This document shows, one piece after another, positions 43,483-51,349 of a DNA stretch of 64,000 bases. Within the stretch, counting starts at the first letter, position 1; each line of letters starts with the position of its first letter. The position numbers were made by a program, and so were the translations under genes. Source of the DNA: MH13 sp042140245 (GTDB lineage: Bacteria; Pseudomonadota; Alphaproteobacteria; Rhizobiales; MH13); NCBI RefSeq assembly GCF_042140245.1, contig NZ_CP159483.1, positions 2,108,001 to 2,172,000 on the forward strand, written 5' to 3'. A model generated the notes under the pieces. It saw nothing but the letters and a program-made list of their open reading frames with translations, searched no databases and had not been told where the DNA came from.

Positions 43483-43860
43483 ATGCCCGTAACCACCTTG
43501 ATTGCTGATGGCGCGCCGCCAGCCGTTGGTCCGTACAGCCATGCCGCGCAGGCAGGCAATACGCTCTACATTTCTGGCTGTCTTGCGCTTGATGAGACAG
43601 GTACGTTTCTTGGTGGCGATGCGGCCGCACAGGCTCGCCAGGCGCTGAGCAATTTGGGCAAAGTGCTGGCCGCTGGTGGTCTTGGGCCGAGCGATGTTGC
43701 CAAAGCGGTGGTTTTTTTGACGGACATGGGCGATTTCGCTGCCGTCAACGCCGTTTATGCTGAGTTTTTCGGCGACCACAAGCCGGCGCGCTCGTGTATC
43801 GCGGTTGCCGCTCTACCTCTTGGAGCAACGGTTGAGATCGAAGCCGTCGCTGTCAAATAA
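43483..43860 (+). CDS. ridA: RidA family enamine/imine deaminase
   Basis: A 125-residue YjgF/RidA protein. The substrate-carboxylate-binding Arg is in ARSCIAVAALP (about residue 105) and the catalytic Glu in EIEAVAV near the C-terminus. RidA hydrolyses the reactive 2-aminoacrylate and its imine released by PLP lyases, giving pyruvate and ammonia. The cuyA-like enzyme in this cluster should generate exactly that intermediate, so the gene fits as the detoxifying last step. GGGAG lies 7 bases upstream. It is the last gene before a convergent operon. Confidence 0.92.
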   Translation: MPVTTLIADGAPPAVGPYSHAAQAGNTLYISGCLALDETGTFLGGDAAAQARQALSNLGKVLAAGGLGPSDVAKAVVFLTDMGDFAAVNAVYAEFFGDHKPARSCIAVAALPLGATVEIEAVAVK

Positions 43861-43873
43861 AGACCGCTTACGA

Positions 43874-45157
43874 TTACGTGGCGTGCCAGCACAGGCGCGC
43901 CACGCCAACACTTGCCTCAGCTTCATCGGCCTGCTCGACAGGCACACCCAAAAGTCGCTCGCGCATGGCGGTCCAGACAGGGTTCTTGGCGCCACCCCCT
44001 GCGGTGAAAACGCGCCTTGGAGCAGGGGAGCCGAGCTCTGTGAGCCGAGCATAGCCCTGCGCCTCAATGCGGGCGATGCTCTCCAACATGCCCTTGAGAA
44101 AGTCCACGTTGCTCTGTGGGCGCGGGTCGAGCCGCGGTGCTAGGTCTGGATCGTTGATCGGAAATCGTTCGCCGGGTCTCAGGAGCGGGTAGTAATCCAG
44201 TTCGCTTGGTGTTTTCGGATCGATCTGCGCGCTCAATGTGGCCAGCTCATCACGTTTGAAGAACGAAGCCAGCACGCCGCCGCCTGTGTTTGATGCACCT
44301 CCAGCCAGCCAGCTATCGCCAACTTTGTGGCTGTACACACCGCTCGCTGGATCATCGATACGCTTGTCGCTTAGCAGTTTGATGGCCAGTGTCGTGCCCA
44401 GCGATGTAACCGCATCGCCGGCATGCCGTGCGCCAGAGGCGAGAAACGCGGCGATGCTATCTGTGGTTCCAGCATGCAGTTGAAGCGCGGGTGAAAGCCC
44501 AAAGCGTACTGCGGTCTCAGCCCCCAACTTGCCAATTGCTGCTCCTGTTGGATGGACTGTCGGCAGCAAGGATAACGACACGCCCAGCGCATCAAACCAG
44601 CTTGGCCACGTTTGGTCGGCGGGGTCCCATCCGAGCTTTAAAGCGTTGTTATCGTCTGAGCCGAGCGAGGTGCCCGCAAGTTTTGCGGTGATGAAATCGG
44701 CTTGGTGCAAGAGGTGCTTTGCTTTGCCGTCTTTGTCGTGTGCTTGCAGGCGCAACATACGCGCCAAAGCTGATGAACTTCCACGTGTTATGGATGTCAG
44801 TTCAGCAAACTGGTCGATGCGTTCTGCTTCCTGAATGAACCCCGAGCTGTTGTACATTAGCGCGTGTGTGACGGGGGCTAGTTGGTCATCGACAAGAACC
44901 ATCGACCCCGAGGTTCCATCGACCGCGGCGCGGCTAATACGGTGAGGGTCAATGCTCAAGCTTCGCAACTGTTGAACCTGATCGTCCAGCGCCCGTGCCA
45001 CTGCATCCCACCAGGACATTGCGTCCTCATTCGAGGTTGGCGTGTGGCTTGCCGTGGCCGTTCCAATGACACCGCCAAAGCGATCAACGATCGCGGTGCG
45101 TACACCCGATGTTCCAATATCAATGCCCAGAGCGAAGTCGGATACGCCGTTGGTCAT
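43874..45157 (-). CDS. FGGY family carbohydrate kinase
   Basis: A 427-residue two-domain sugar kinase, somewhat shorter than xylulokinase (about 480-500). The N-terminal phosphate loop ALGIDIGTSGVRTAIVD is present, as are the AAVDGTSGSMVLVD and TSLGTTLAIK motifs and a Gly-rich ATP site FTAGGGAKNPVWTAM near residue 390. It phosphorylates a sugar, sugar alcohol or sugar acid in the cytoplasm. The start overlaps the stop of the class II aldolase gene by 4 bp. It is the last gene of the GntR-controlled minus-strand operon. The substrate is not predictable; ribulokinase-like or xylulokinase-like action are options. Confidence 0.88.
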   Translation of the reverse strand: MTNGVSDFALGIDIGTSGVRTAIVDRFGGVIGTATASHTPTSNEDAMSWWDAVARALDDQVQQLRSLSIDPHRISRAAVDGTSGSMVLVDDQLAPVTHALMYNSSGFIQEAERIDQFAELTSITRGSSSALARMLRLQAHDKDGKAKHLLHQADFITAKLAGTSLGSDDNNALKLGWDPADQTWPSWFDALGVSLSLLPTVHPTGAAIGKLGAETAVRFGLSPALQLHAGTTDSIAAFLASGARHAGDAVTSLGTTLAIKLLSDKRIDDPASGVYSHKVGDSWLAGGASNTGGGVLASFFKRDELATLSAQIDPKTPSELDYYPLLRPGERFPINDPDLAPRLDPRPQSNVDFLKGMLESIARIEAQGYARLTELGSPAPRRVFTAGGGAKNPVWTAMRERLLGVPVEQADEAEASVGVARLCWHAT

Positions 45158-46119
45158 GCGCGTCGGGCTGCCAGTGCTTGGCGATACTTTTCCGCGTCCC
45201 AGTTGAGAAGCTCTGCTTCGGCCTCACTGCCGATGGCATTGGGATCCCAGTTTGCTGGCAGACGCGTTAGAACATCGCTGAGACACTGCGCCATAGCTTT
45301 TTGCGCGGGCGTGGCCTCCTTTCGGATGGCCAGGTCCTGGCCTTGGATGAGACAGGCTGGTGCGCCGTCAACTGGCTGTGTTGGTAAGGCAGGTCCAAGA
45401 AAAACGACATGATCAGGGTAATAAGACCCTTGAGTTGCGAGCGAAAAGAGCTGTGCATCGTGGGCCAACGCGCTGGTTTGAAGCCAAATGAAACCGTCTG
45501 GCGCGCTACCCTCCGGCGGTGAGCCATCTGCCAAAACTGGCATGGCCAGGCGTCTTTCCACTTCGCCCATCAAGGTGGCGACATCAGGCGCGCTGTCTCC
45601 TGCGACGATGAGACCGTGATTGCCAAGAACGAAGACTTGGACGCTGGGTGTCATCTTCGCGGCGATGGCCTCCGTTAAGGGCCGCCCTGGTTTGCAATAG
45701 GGCACGAAAGCGACCGGTAAGCCATCGAGCTTGCGTTTGGCCTCCGCAAAGCCTTGATCGCTGGTCGCATGGACAAGCGTTGCCACGGAGTGGGTGTGGG
45801 CCACGACTGGCCAGTCGATAAGGGCATGGAACGTTGTTTCAATAGAGGGCCGCAAGCCGCGTTCAGGATCCAGGATTGCGGCCTGGCATGTGCCATCGCC
45901 TGCACCTTTGGCCTCGGCAAGAGCGATGGCCCGATCGACTGCTACGAAAATGTCATCGTCAAGGGCGTTGGCAAGCTCTGTGCCGGATGCTTTGATCCAA
46001 AGTGTCTCGCCCAGTTTGATGGATGTGTTGCCGCCTGGTCCCTGAACGCGAAGCGGGTCGCCGCCGCAATCTGCCGATAGGTCCAAGAAGTCCTGTGGAA
46101 GGGGTGCTTGCTCACCCAT
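45154..46119 (-). CDS. Class II aldolase/adducin family protein, long form
   Basis: A 321-residue zinc aldolase-family protein, about 100 residues longer than L-fuculose-phosphate aldolase. GGNTSIKLGETLWIKASG (about residues 30-47) is the phosphate-binding loop. Zinc ligands are in HTHSVATLVH (about 105-110) and the later GNHGLIVAG. The C-terminal 120 residues have no motif I recognise. The start at 46119 is preferred over an upstream in-frame ATG because of a GAGGA site and because it leaves only an 8-bp overlap with the HAD gene. Beside a kinase it probably cleaves a phosphorylated sugar or sugar acid. Confidence 0.85.
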   Translation of the reverse strand: MGEQAPLPQDFLDLSADCGGDPLRVQGPGGNTSIKLGETLWIKASGTELANALDDDIFVAVDRAIALAEAKGAGDGTCQAAILDPERGLRPSIETTFHALIDWPVVAHTHSVATLVHATSDQGFAEAKRKLDGLPVAFVPYCKPGRPLTEAIAAKMTPSVQVFVLGNHGLIVAGDSAPDVATLMGEVERRLAMPVLADGSPPEGSAPDGFIWLQTSALAHDAQLFSLATQGSYYPDHVVFLGPALPTQPVDGAPACLIQGQDLAIRKEATPAQKAMAQCLSDVLTRLPANWDPNAIGSEAEAELLNWDAEKYRQALAARRA

Positions 46120-46975
46120 GGGTTTCGTCCTCTCCGGCCAGATAATGGATGACATAGTCTGGCAATGGCGCGTTGTGTTCGCCTGCCAATTGGGTTGTGG
46201 CCGCCAATGCATCCCCAGTTTCAAAGGCGTCTGCGTGCAATCCTTTTGTCACGAAAACCGTTTTCCAACCGGCGCTGGTGCCGCCTGCTACATCATGCTC
46301 CAGAGAGTCCCCAACCATCAGAGTGGATGAGGGTGCAGCGTCCAGAGCTTTGGTGAGGGCATCGAAAACGGGCCGATGGGGTTTGCCGTAGAAAGCGACT
46401 TTCCCGCCCGCTTCGCTGTAAGCGTGGGCGAGAGCGCCTGGTGAAAGCTGCACCACACCATCTGCGCGTGGTGAGCCGCGATCCGGGTTGGTGCAGTAAA
46501 GGGGCAGGCCACGGCTGCGCGCTTGATCCAGGATGGCCCGTTCATCTGAACCATCTCCACCTTCTGGCATGCCCATCAGAAGAATGGCGTCGGCATTCTC
46601 TAGCGTATCGGTCCAGTTAACGGTGAGGTTGTCAGCCCATTTTTGAGCATCGCCCGGTTGGGATGTGATCGCGAACAGGCGGCCGGGGTCGACCCGTTGT
46701 TTTTGCACATCCTGCCAAAACGCCTCACCAGATGTCATGACCTCGACGAAGAGGTGTGCTGGCAAACCCATTGCTTCGATACGCGCACGATTGGGCTGCG
46801 CTCGTTTGCCTGAATTGGAAAGGACGGCCAGTTTCTTGCCCGCTGCGGCGAGCGCCACAATTGCCTCAGCCGCGCCAGGGTAGGGGGTGGAGCCGTTGTG
46901 CAGCACCCCCCATTGATCGAATACCACAGCATCGCATTGATCGGCCACGGCCATCAGGCTGTCGATGATGTGCAT
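46112..46975 (-). CDS. HAD superfamily class IIA hydrolase
   Basis: A 287-residue HAD phosphatase. Motif I is AVVFDQWGVLHNG (Asp nucleophile at about residue 20), motif II VLSNSGKRAQ, and motif IV MVGDSLEHDVAGG near residue 226, with a class IIA cap between. Such proteins dephosphorylate nucleotide or sugar-phosphate metabolites. Its tail overlaps the aldolase gene by 8 bp and it starts 9 bp after the lactonase-like gene, so it belongs to the same transcript. It may remove phosphate from a pathway by-product or recycle a dead-end phosphosugar. This is inference from the neighbours. Confidence 0.86.
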   Translation of the reverse strand: MHIIDSLMAVADQCDAVVFDQWGVLHNGSTPYPGAAEAIVALAAAGKKLAVLSNSGKRAQPNRARIEAMGLPAHLFVEVMTSGEAFWQDVQKQRVDPGRLFAITSQPGDAQKWADNLTVNWTDTLENADAILLMGMPEGGDGSDERAILDQARSRGLPLYCTNPDRGSPRADGVVQLSPGALAHAYSEAGGKVAFYGKPHRPVFDALTKALDAAPSSTLMVGDSLEHDVAGGTSAGWKTVFVTKGLHADAFETGDALAATTQLAGEHNAPLPDYVIHYLAGEDETHG

Positions 46976-46984
46976 AAGAGGTGA

Positions 46985-47911
46985 TCAGTCCGGTGTTGGT
47001 GGCACAAGGCCTGCAATATATGCCTCAACATCCGCTTTAGGCATAGCCGGTGCAGATTTATCGACTGTTCCTGCCGGCATGTCGCCAAAATAGAATTGGT
47101 AGCCAGGGATCACTTGGCGACGCTTGCGCAACGGCATGCCTTCGTATGGGAACACGTCTGAGCGTTCATTGGCCACCTTATCATGGCAAGCCAGCACATA
47201 GTCAGCACGTTTGTCCAACTCTTCGACGGACTTCCAACCTTCGAACGAATTCACAAACCGTGCAGGCACCCAATAGCGCCAGCCTTCGGCGGGATTGGGC
47301 TCCAAATTGCGTTCCTGGAAGATGGCGTCACCGGCAACGACGATATCACCGGCTGATGTGGCAACGGTCACGGCCATATGACCCACAGAGTGTCCAGGTG
47401 TGTGGAACATGGTGATGCCGGGGAGAACCTCGCACTCATCCTCCACGGCCTCAAAGACGCAGCCAGCATAGGCGGGCTCAATGCCCAGGTAACCTGACTC
47501 ATAGGTTCGGTAGTAGAGGGGGAGCGGGTTGTAGGCCATTTCGATCTCGGCCTTCGGCGCGATGTAGCGCGCGTTTTTGAACTCTTTCATGTTCTGCACA
47601 TGGTCCCAGTGCAGATGGGTAAACACGATGGCGTCGATCTCGTCAGGGTGCACACCAAGCTTTTGCTCCAGATGCTCGTGCACCTGTAGGCAGCCGCGCT
47701 TGTCGCACTTGTGGTGATATTTTGTGGCACGCTCTTCATCACAGAGGCCGGTATCGATGAGAATCTTGTGCTCGCCGGTGTCCACATAGTGACAATAGAC
47801 TGGGTTCCAGATCTTCTGACCCGCTGGGCCCTTCCAGAAAATGTAAGTACCGAGGTCTGCTTCGAGCCAGCCGGTGTTGATAGGATAAATTTTTGTCTGT
47901 TGAATGCCCAT
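46985..47911 (-). CDS. Metallo-beta-lactamase-fold hydrolase, lactonase-like
   Basis: A 308-residue cytoplasmic MBL-fold protein. The dinuclear zinc site is complete: HLHWDH at residues 99-104, the His of TPGHSVGH, and the Asp of VAGDAIF. Family resemblance is to N-acyl homoserine lactonases (AhlD/AttM-like). It is preceded by a GntR-type palindrome and starts a kinase-aldolase operon, so a sugar lactone or related ester is a more likely substrate than a quorum signal. AttM-type enzymes in similar settings open gamma-butyrolactones. No signal peptide is seen. Confidence 0.85.
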   Translation of the reverse strand: MGIQQTKIYPINTGWLEADLGTYIFWKGPAGQKIWNPVYCHYVDTGEHKILIDTGLCDEERATKYHHKCDKRGCLQVHEHLEQKLGVHPDEIDAIVFTHLHWDHVQNMKEFKNARYIAPKAEIEMAYNPLPLYYRTYESGYLGIEPAYAGCVFEAVEDECEVLPGITMFHTPGHSVGHMAVTVATSAGDIVVAGDAIFQERNLEPNPAEGWRYWVPARFVNSFEGWKSVEELDKRADYVLACHDKVANERSDVFPYEGMPLRKRRQVIPGYQFYFGDMPAGTVDKSAPAMPKADVEAYIAGLVPPTPD

Positions 47912-47941
47912 GCTACTCCGCTCCGGCTGTTGGTGCGGCCA

Positions 47942-47953
47942 TTTGTATACAAA
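47942..47953. promoter_or_regulatory. GntR operator candidate upstream of lactonase operon
   Basis: TTTGTATACAAA is a perfect 12-bp palindrome 31 bp before the lactonase-like start. The identical sequence occurs at 48751-48762 before the divergent importer operon. It fits the TNGTNNNACNA pattern of FadR-subfamily GntR regulators, one of which is encoded between the two sites. Confidence 0.75.
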
Positions 47954-48012
47954 GATTTATATCTGTCTACAGTTCAGGGCAAAAATGACGAAAATTTACG
48001 CCATTCCGTGAC

Positions 48013-48666
48013 CTAGTTGGCTGCCAGCACCCGCATGAAGCTTTCTTCCATATGTTTGCGCATATAGTCGAAAGCGTCGTTTGAGTTCGCAGAAAAGATT
48101 TTTTCGAGCAGTTCATCATGACTTTTCGCCGAGGCTAGCAAATCGGCTTTGGTGGCAAACTTCTTGGCTCGGAATGGCCCTGTGCGGCGGCGAAAATCGG
48201 ATGCCATCTGCTGGATATAGGGATTGCCGGTGGCGCGATAGATGGCGTAGTGCAGCGCTTCATTGGCACGAAGGTAGCCGGGAAAATCACCGGCATTGGC
48301 GGCTTCATGGCATCGCGCTTGGGCCTCTTCCATTTGAGAGCGCGCCAGCAGTGTCAGGCGCTGCGCAACCAAACGTGCACACAAAGCTTCTATTTCATGC
48401 ATGGCCTCAAACATCTGGGCCAACTCTTCGCGTGTATACTGTGCGACCCGCGCCCCGCGCCCTTCACCGGTTTCCAGGACACCTTGGGCTGTCAGACGAC
48501 CTAGTGCTTCTCGGACGGGTGTACGCGAGGCGCCAAAGCGTTCGGCAAGTCGTGTTTCATCAAGGCGTTCGCCAGGTGTGATCTGGCCAGCAGCAATTTC
48601 ATCCAACAGGGCTGTTTCGATCTTTTGCGCGACGCTGACGCGGCTACGTTGGGTCACCGAACTCAT
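48013..48666 (-). CDS. GntR family transcriptional regulator, FadR/FCD type
   Basis: A 217-residue regulator with an N-terminal winged helix (about residues 8-75, LDETRLAERFGASRTPVREALGRL) and an all-helical FCD effector domain (about 80-210) with the Arg/His-rich metal/acid-binding pattern of that family. The start at 48666 is chosen for the AGGAG site upstream; a longer frame begins outside the expected N-terminus. It sits between two identical palindromes, one upstream of each adjacent operon, and so probably represses both until a sugar acid or lactone appears. Confidence 0.92.
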   Translation of the reverse strand: MSSVTQRSRVSVAQKIETALLDEIAAGQITPGERLDETRLAERFGASRTPVREALGRLTAQGVLETGEGRGARVAQYTREELAQMFEAMHEIEALCARLVAQRLTLLARSQMEEAQARCHEAANAGDFPGYLRANEALHYAIYRATGNPYIQQMASDFRRRTGPFRAKKFATKADLLASAKSHDELLEKIFSANSNDAFDYMRKHMEESFMRVLAAN

Positions 48667-48750
48667 GAATTGGCTCTCCTTTGCACCCAGGCGTAGCGTA
48701 TGCGGGGGCAAAAAACAACGATCTCGCCAATTTGTATGTTTTTGATTGCT

Positions 48751-48762
48751 TTTGTATACAAA
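48751..48762. promoter_or_regulatory. GntR operator candidate upstream of importer operon
   Basis: TTTGTATACAAA, the same palindrome as at 47942-47953, lies 41 bp before the ATPase gene start at 48804 and 84 bp from the divergent GntR start. A partial copy, TTTGTATG, is at 48731-48738. Position over the likely promoter suggests repression of both the importer and the regulator gene. Confidence 0.75.
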
Positions 48763-48803
48763 GTATGCGTTGCTGGTTGAACTGGGAGAAAAGAAGAGCT
48801 GAA

Positions 48804-49883
48804 ATGCCTGAAATCCGGTTGGAAAATCTGCGCAAGGCTTACGGCCCTGTCACTGTGATTGAGAATCTGAACCTCACCATGGACGATGGTGAGTTCACCG
48901 TCCTTGTCGGGCCCTCGGGGTGCGGCAAGTCCACGACATTGCGCATGATTGCGGGCTTGGAATCAGTCACTGGTGGTTCGATTTCCATCGGTGATCGTGA
49001 CGTGACGCGGCTTGATCCCAAAGATCGTGATCTGGCGATGGTGTTCCAGGATTATGCGCTCTACCCGCATATGAATGTCGCTAAGAACATGTCGTTTGCG
49101 CTCCGCTTGGCGCGCTACCCAAAGGCTGAGATTGACTCACGGGTTAAGGAGGTTGCGGTCACCCTTGGCCTTGATCAGCACCTTGATCGTCGTCCCGGCG
49201 AACTGTCGGGTGGGCAACGCCAACGCGTGGCGATGGGCCGGGCGCTCGTGCGTGATGCGTCTACTTTCCTTTTCGACGAGCCACTTTCCAACCTAGATGC
49301 CAAGTTGCGCGGCCAGATGCGCGCCGAGCTGGCATTGATGAGCAAGCGCATTCAAAAGAACATGGTCTATGTGACCCATGATCAGATCGAGGCGATGACG
49401 CTGGGCGATAAGATCGTGGTCATGCGTGGTGGAGAGATCATGCAGGCGGGCACGCCGGAAGAACTTTACCGCCGTCCTGCCAACCGCTTTGTTGCTGGGT
49501 TCATCGGCTCACCAACCATGAACTTTTTGAGCGCGGAACTGCAACAGGAAGGTGATGCGCTTTTTGTCAGTGGACCGGGCTTCCAAATTCCGCTTTCCCC
49601 CGAGCGTACACAAAGCCTGGATGGCCGTAAGGACCGGTCTGTCCAGCTTGGAATCCGCCCTTCCGCTTTCGCCGAAGACGATGGCTCAGGCTCTCTGACG
49701 TTGCCCATTGTGTTGTCGGAGTACATTGGGGCGCAGTCGGTTCTGATGTCTGAGCTTGGCGGCCAATCCATCCAAATTGAAATTTCCACCGCAGCGCCGA
49801 TCCCCGCTGGCGAGTCGCGCTCGTTCCGTATCGACAATGAGGAGTTGCACCTCTTCGATCCGCAGACTGAAGCGGCGCTCTGA
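48804..49883 (+). CDS. Sugar-type ABC transporter ATPase, UgpC/MalK family
   Basis: A 359-residue ATPase with Walker A GPSGCGKST, signature LSGGQRQRVAMGRAL, Walker B FLFDEPLSNLD and switch His in VTHDQIEAM, then a TOBE/OB-fold C-terminus (about residues 235-359). This is the layout of ATPases serving family 1 sugar importers. The start at 48804 is chosen because the upstream in-frame region would include the GntR palindrome and promoter. It is the first gene of the plus-strand GntR operon and is followed 52 bp later by the binding-protein gene. Confidence 0.93.
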   Translation: MPEIRLENLRKAYGPVTVIENLNLTMDDGEFTVLVGPSGCGKSTTLRMIAGLESVTGGSISIGDRDVTRLDPKDRDLAMVFQDYALYPHMNVAKNMSFALRLARYPKAEIDSRVKEVAVTLGLDQHLDRRPGELSGGQRQRVAMGRALVRDASTFLFDEPLSNLDAKLRGQMRAELALMSKRIQKNMVYVTHDQIEAMTLGDKIVVMRGGEIMQAGTPEELYRRPANRFVAGFIGSPTMNFLSAELQQEGDALFVSGPGFQIPLSPERTQSLDGRKDRSVQLGIRPSAFAEDDGSGSLTLPIVLSEYIGAQSVLMSELGGQSIQIEISTAAPIPAGESRSFRIDNEELHLFDPQTEAAL

Positions 49884-49935
49884 CGCGCCGCTGCAAACCG
49901 GCCAAAAGGCCATCATCATCCTTGGGAGGAACAAG

Positions 49936-51276
49936 ATGAAATTGATTAAGACAATAGCCCTGGCGGCGCTTGTCGGCACTGCGATCAGCAGCGCCCCAGC
50001 GCTCGCGCAGATGCCCGCAGCTGTCTACGAGCCCTATCAGGACGTAACGCTTGTGGTGAACTTCCCTGCGCACCCGCACTATGATGCTGCGATGCGTGTG
50101 TTGCCGCTGTTCACGGAAGAAACCGGCATCGAAGTTGAAGTGGATCAGCTGCAATATCTTCGCATGCGTGAGCGCCAAACATTGGAGCTTACGCAGGATG
50201 AGGGCGATTACGACCTGATCGCCTATGTTGTGTTCTCAAAAGCCGACTATGTGTTTGCCGATCAGCTGCACAATCTTGCACGGTTCTTTATGGATCCCTC
50301 GCTTGCTGATCCGAACTACAACCCCGATGACTTGATCGATGGCTATGTGCAGAACATTGGCGTTGCCGGTGGCACCAAAGGCTATTTGCCTGGGCCAACG
50401 GGATCGCTGTTCGGTATTCCGTTCGGATCGGAAACGTCGGTGCTTGGCTATCGCACTGACATTTTCGAGGAACATGGGCTTGAGGTTCCAGAGACCTATG
50501 AGGAACTTCTGGAACTTGCCTGCCTAATCCCTGAGCTAGAGCCTGGTATGGGTGGTCTAGCGTCCCGTGCGGCGTCTGGTCACCAAGCAAGCCATGCCTA
50601 TCTGTTGCACCTCAATCCGCTGGGTGGCGGCATCTTTGATGACAATTGGGAGCCAATCGTCAACAACGCGCAGGGCGTGGAAGCGGCTGAAGCACTGAAG
50701 AGCATTGTCGATTGCGGCATCGAAGGTTCAACAACCTTTGGCCCGTCCGAAGCTGCGGCGGCGTTTGCCCAGGGCCAATATGGTATGTTCCTGGACTCCA
50801 TTGCCTTTGCTGCTGGATTTGAAGATCCGTCGCGTTCCACAATTGCTGGCAATGTTGGCTGGGCGATGCATCCCATGGGTGTTGAGCGTGCCTCCCAGAC
50901 CGGTGGTTTTGGCCTCGCAATCCCCCGCAACGCGCCAAATGCTGAAGCAGCGTTCTTGCTGATGCAGTGGCTAACCAGCCCGCGGATTGATCTGATGATC
51001 GCCATGGAAGGCGGAAACCCATCGCGGTTCTCCACCTACCAAGATGCGGCGCTTAATGAGCGCTTCCCTTACTCGGCAACCTTTGGTGAGGCCCTGCGCT
51101 TTGCCGATCCAGACTGGCGTCCGATCATCCCAACCTGGGGTGAGATCAACGCTGATCTCGGCACAACGCTGAGCCAGGTTTTGACTGAAGGTGTTGATAT
51201 TCAAGAAGCACTGGATGGCGTTGCAGAACGCGCGCGTGGGATCATGGATGAGGCCGGCTACTACGCCTGGCAGTAA
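49936..51276 (+). CDS. Sugar-type ABC transporter binding protein
   Basis: A 446-residue family 1 binding protein with a signal peptide ending at APALAQ (about residue 25). GGGAGG lies 8 bases before the ATG. The body includes FTEETGIEVEVDQLQYLRMR, GSLFGIPFGSETSVLGYRTDIF and a Pro/Trp-rich C-terminus. The set of binding protein, two single permeases and one MalK-like ATPase marks it as a carbohydrate or polyol importer. The substrate is unknown. A 13-bp-stem hairpin follows the gene. Confidence 0.88.
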   Translation: MKLIKTIALAALVGTAISSAPALAQMPAAVYEPYQDVTLVVNFPAHPHYDAAMRVLPLFTEETGIEVEVDQLQYLRMRERQTLELTQDEGDYDLIAYVVFSKADYVFADQLHNLARFFMDPSLADPNYNPDDLIDGYVQNIGVAGGTKGYLPGPTGSLFGIPFGSETSVLGYRTDIFEEHGLEVPETYEELLELACLIPELEPGMGGLASRAASGHQASHAYLLHLNPLGGGIFDDNWEPIVNNAQGVEAAEALKSIVDCGIEGSTTFGPSEAAAAFAQGQYGMFLDSIAFAAGFEDPSRSTIAGNVGWAMHPMGVERASQTGGFGLAIPRNAPNAEAAFLLMQWLTSPRIDLMIAMEGGNPSRFSTYQDAALNERFPYSATFGEALRFADPDWRPIIPTWGEINADLGTTLSQVLTEGVDIQEALDGVAERARGIMDEAGYYAWQ

Positions 51277-51289
51277 ACCACCCCAACTT

Positions 51290-51317
51290 GCGGCGGGCCG
51301 ATCCATCGGCCCGCCGC
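51290..51317 (+). terminator. Strong hairpin between binding-protein and permease genes
   Basis: GCGGCGGGCCGAT at 51290-51302 is perfectly complementary to ATCGGCCCGCCGC at 51305-51317 with a two-base gap, so the real loop opens slightly. There is no T-tract. It is the strongest of the hairpins that follow binding-protein genes in this window, and probably protects upstream mRNA or pauses polymerase. Confidence 0.6.
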
Positions 51318-51349
51318 TTCCACGGTTTTGAAGGTTCGGCTCAACGCTT

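Noticed and set aside
43878..43903. Hairpin between ridA and the FGGY kinase gene
   Set aside because: GTGGCG and CGCCAC can pair, but the stem is only 6 bp with a 14-base loop, there is no T-tract, and it lies inside the kinase coding end.
46985..47911. Quorum-quenching acyl-homoserine lactonase
   Set aside because: The fold and zinc site match, but the operon contains a sugar kinase, aldolase and phosphatase and no quorum-sensing gene, so I kept only a lactonase-like call.
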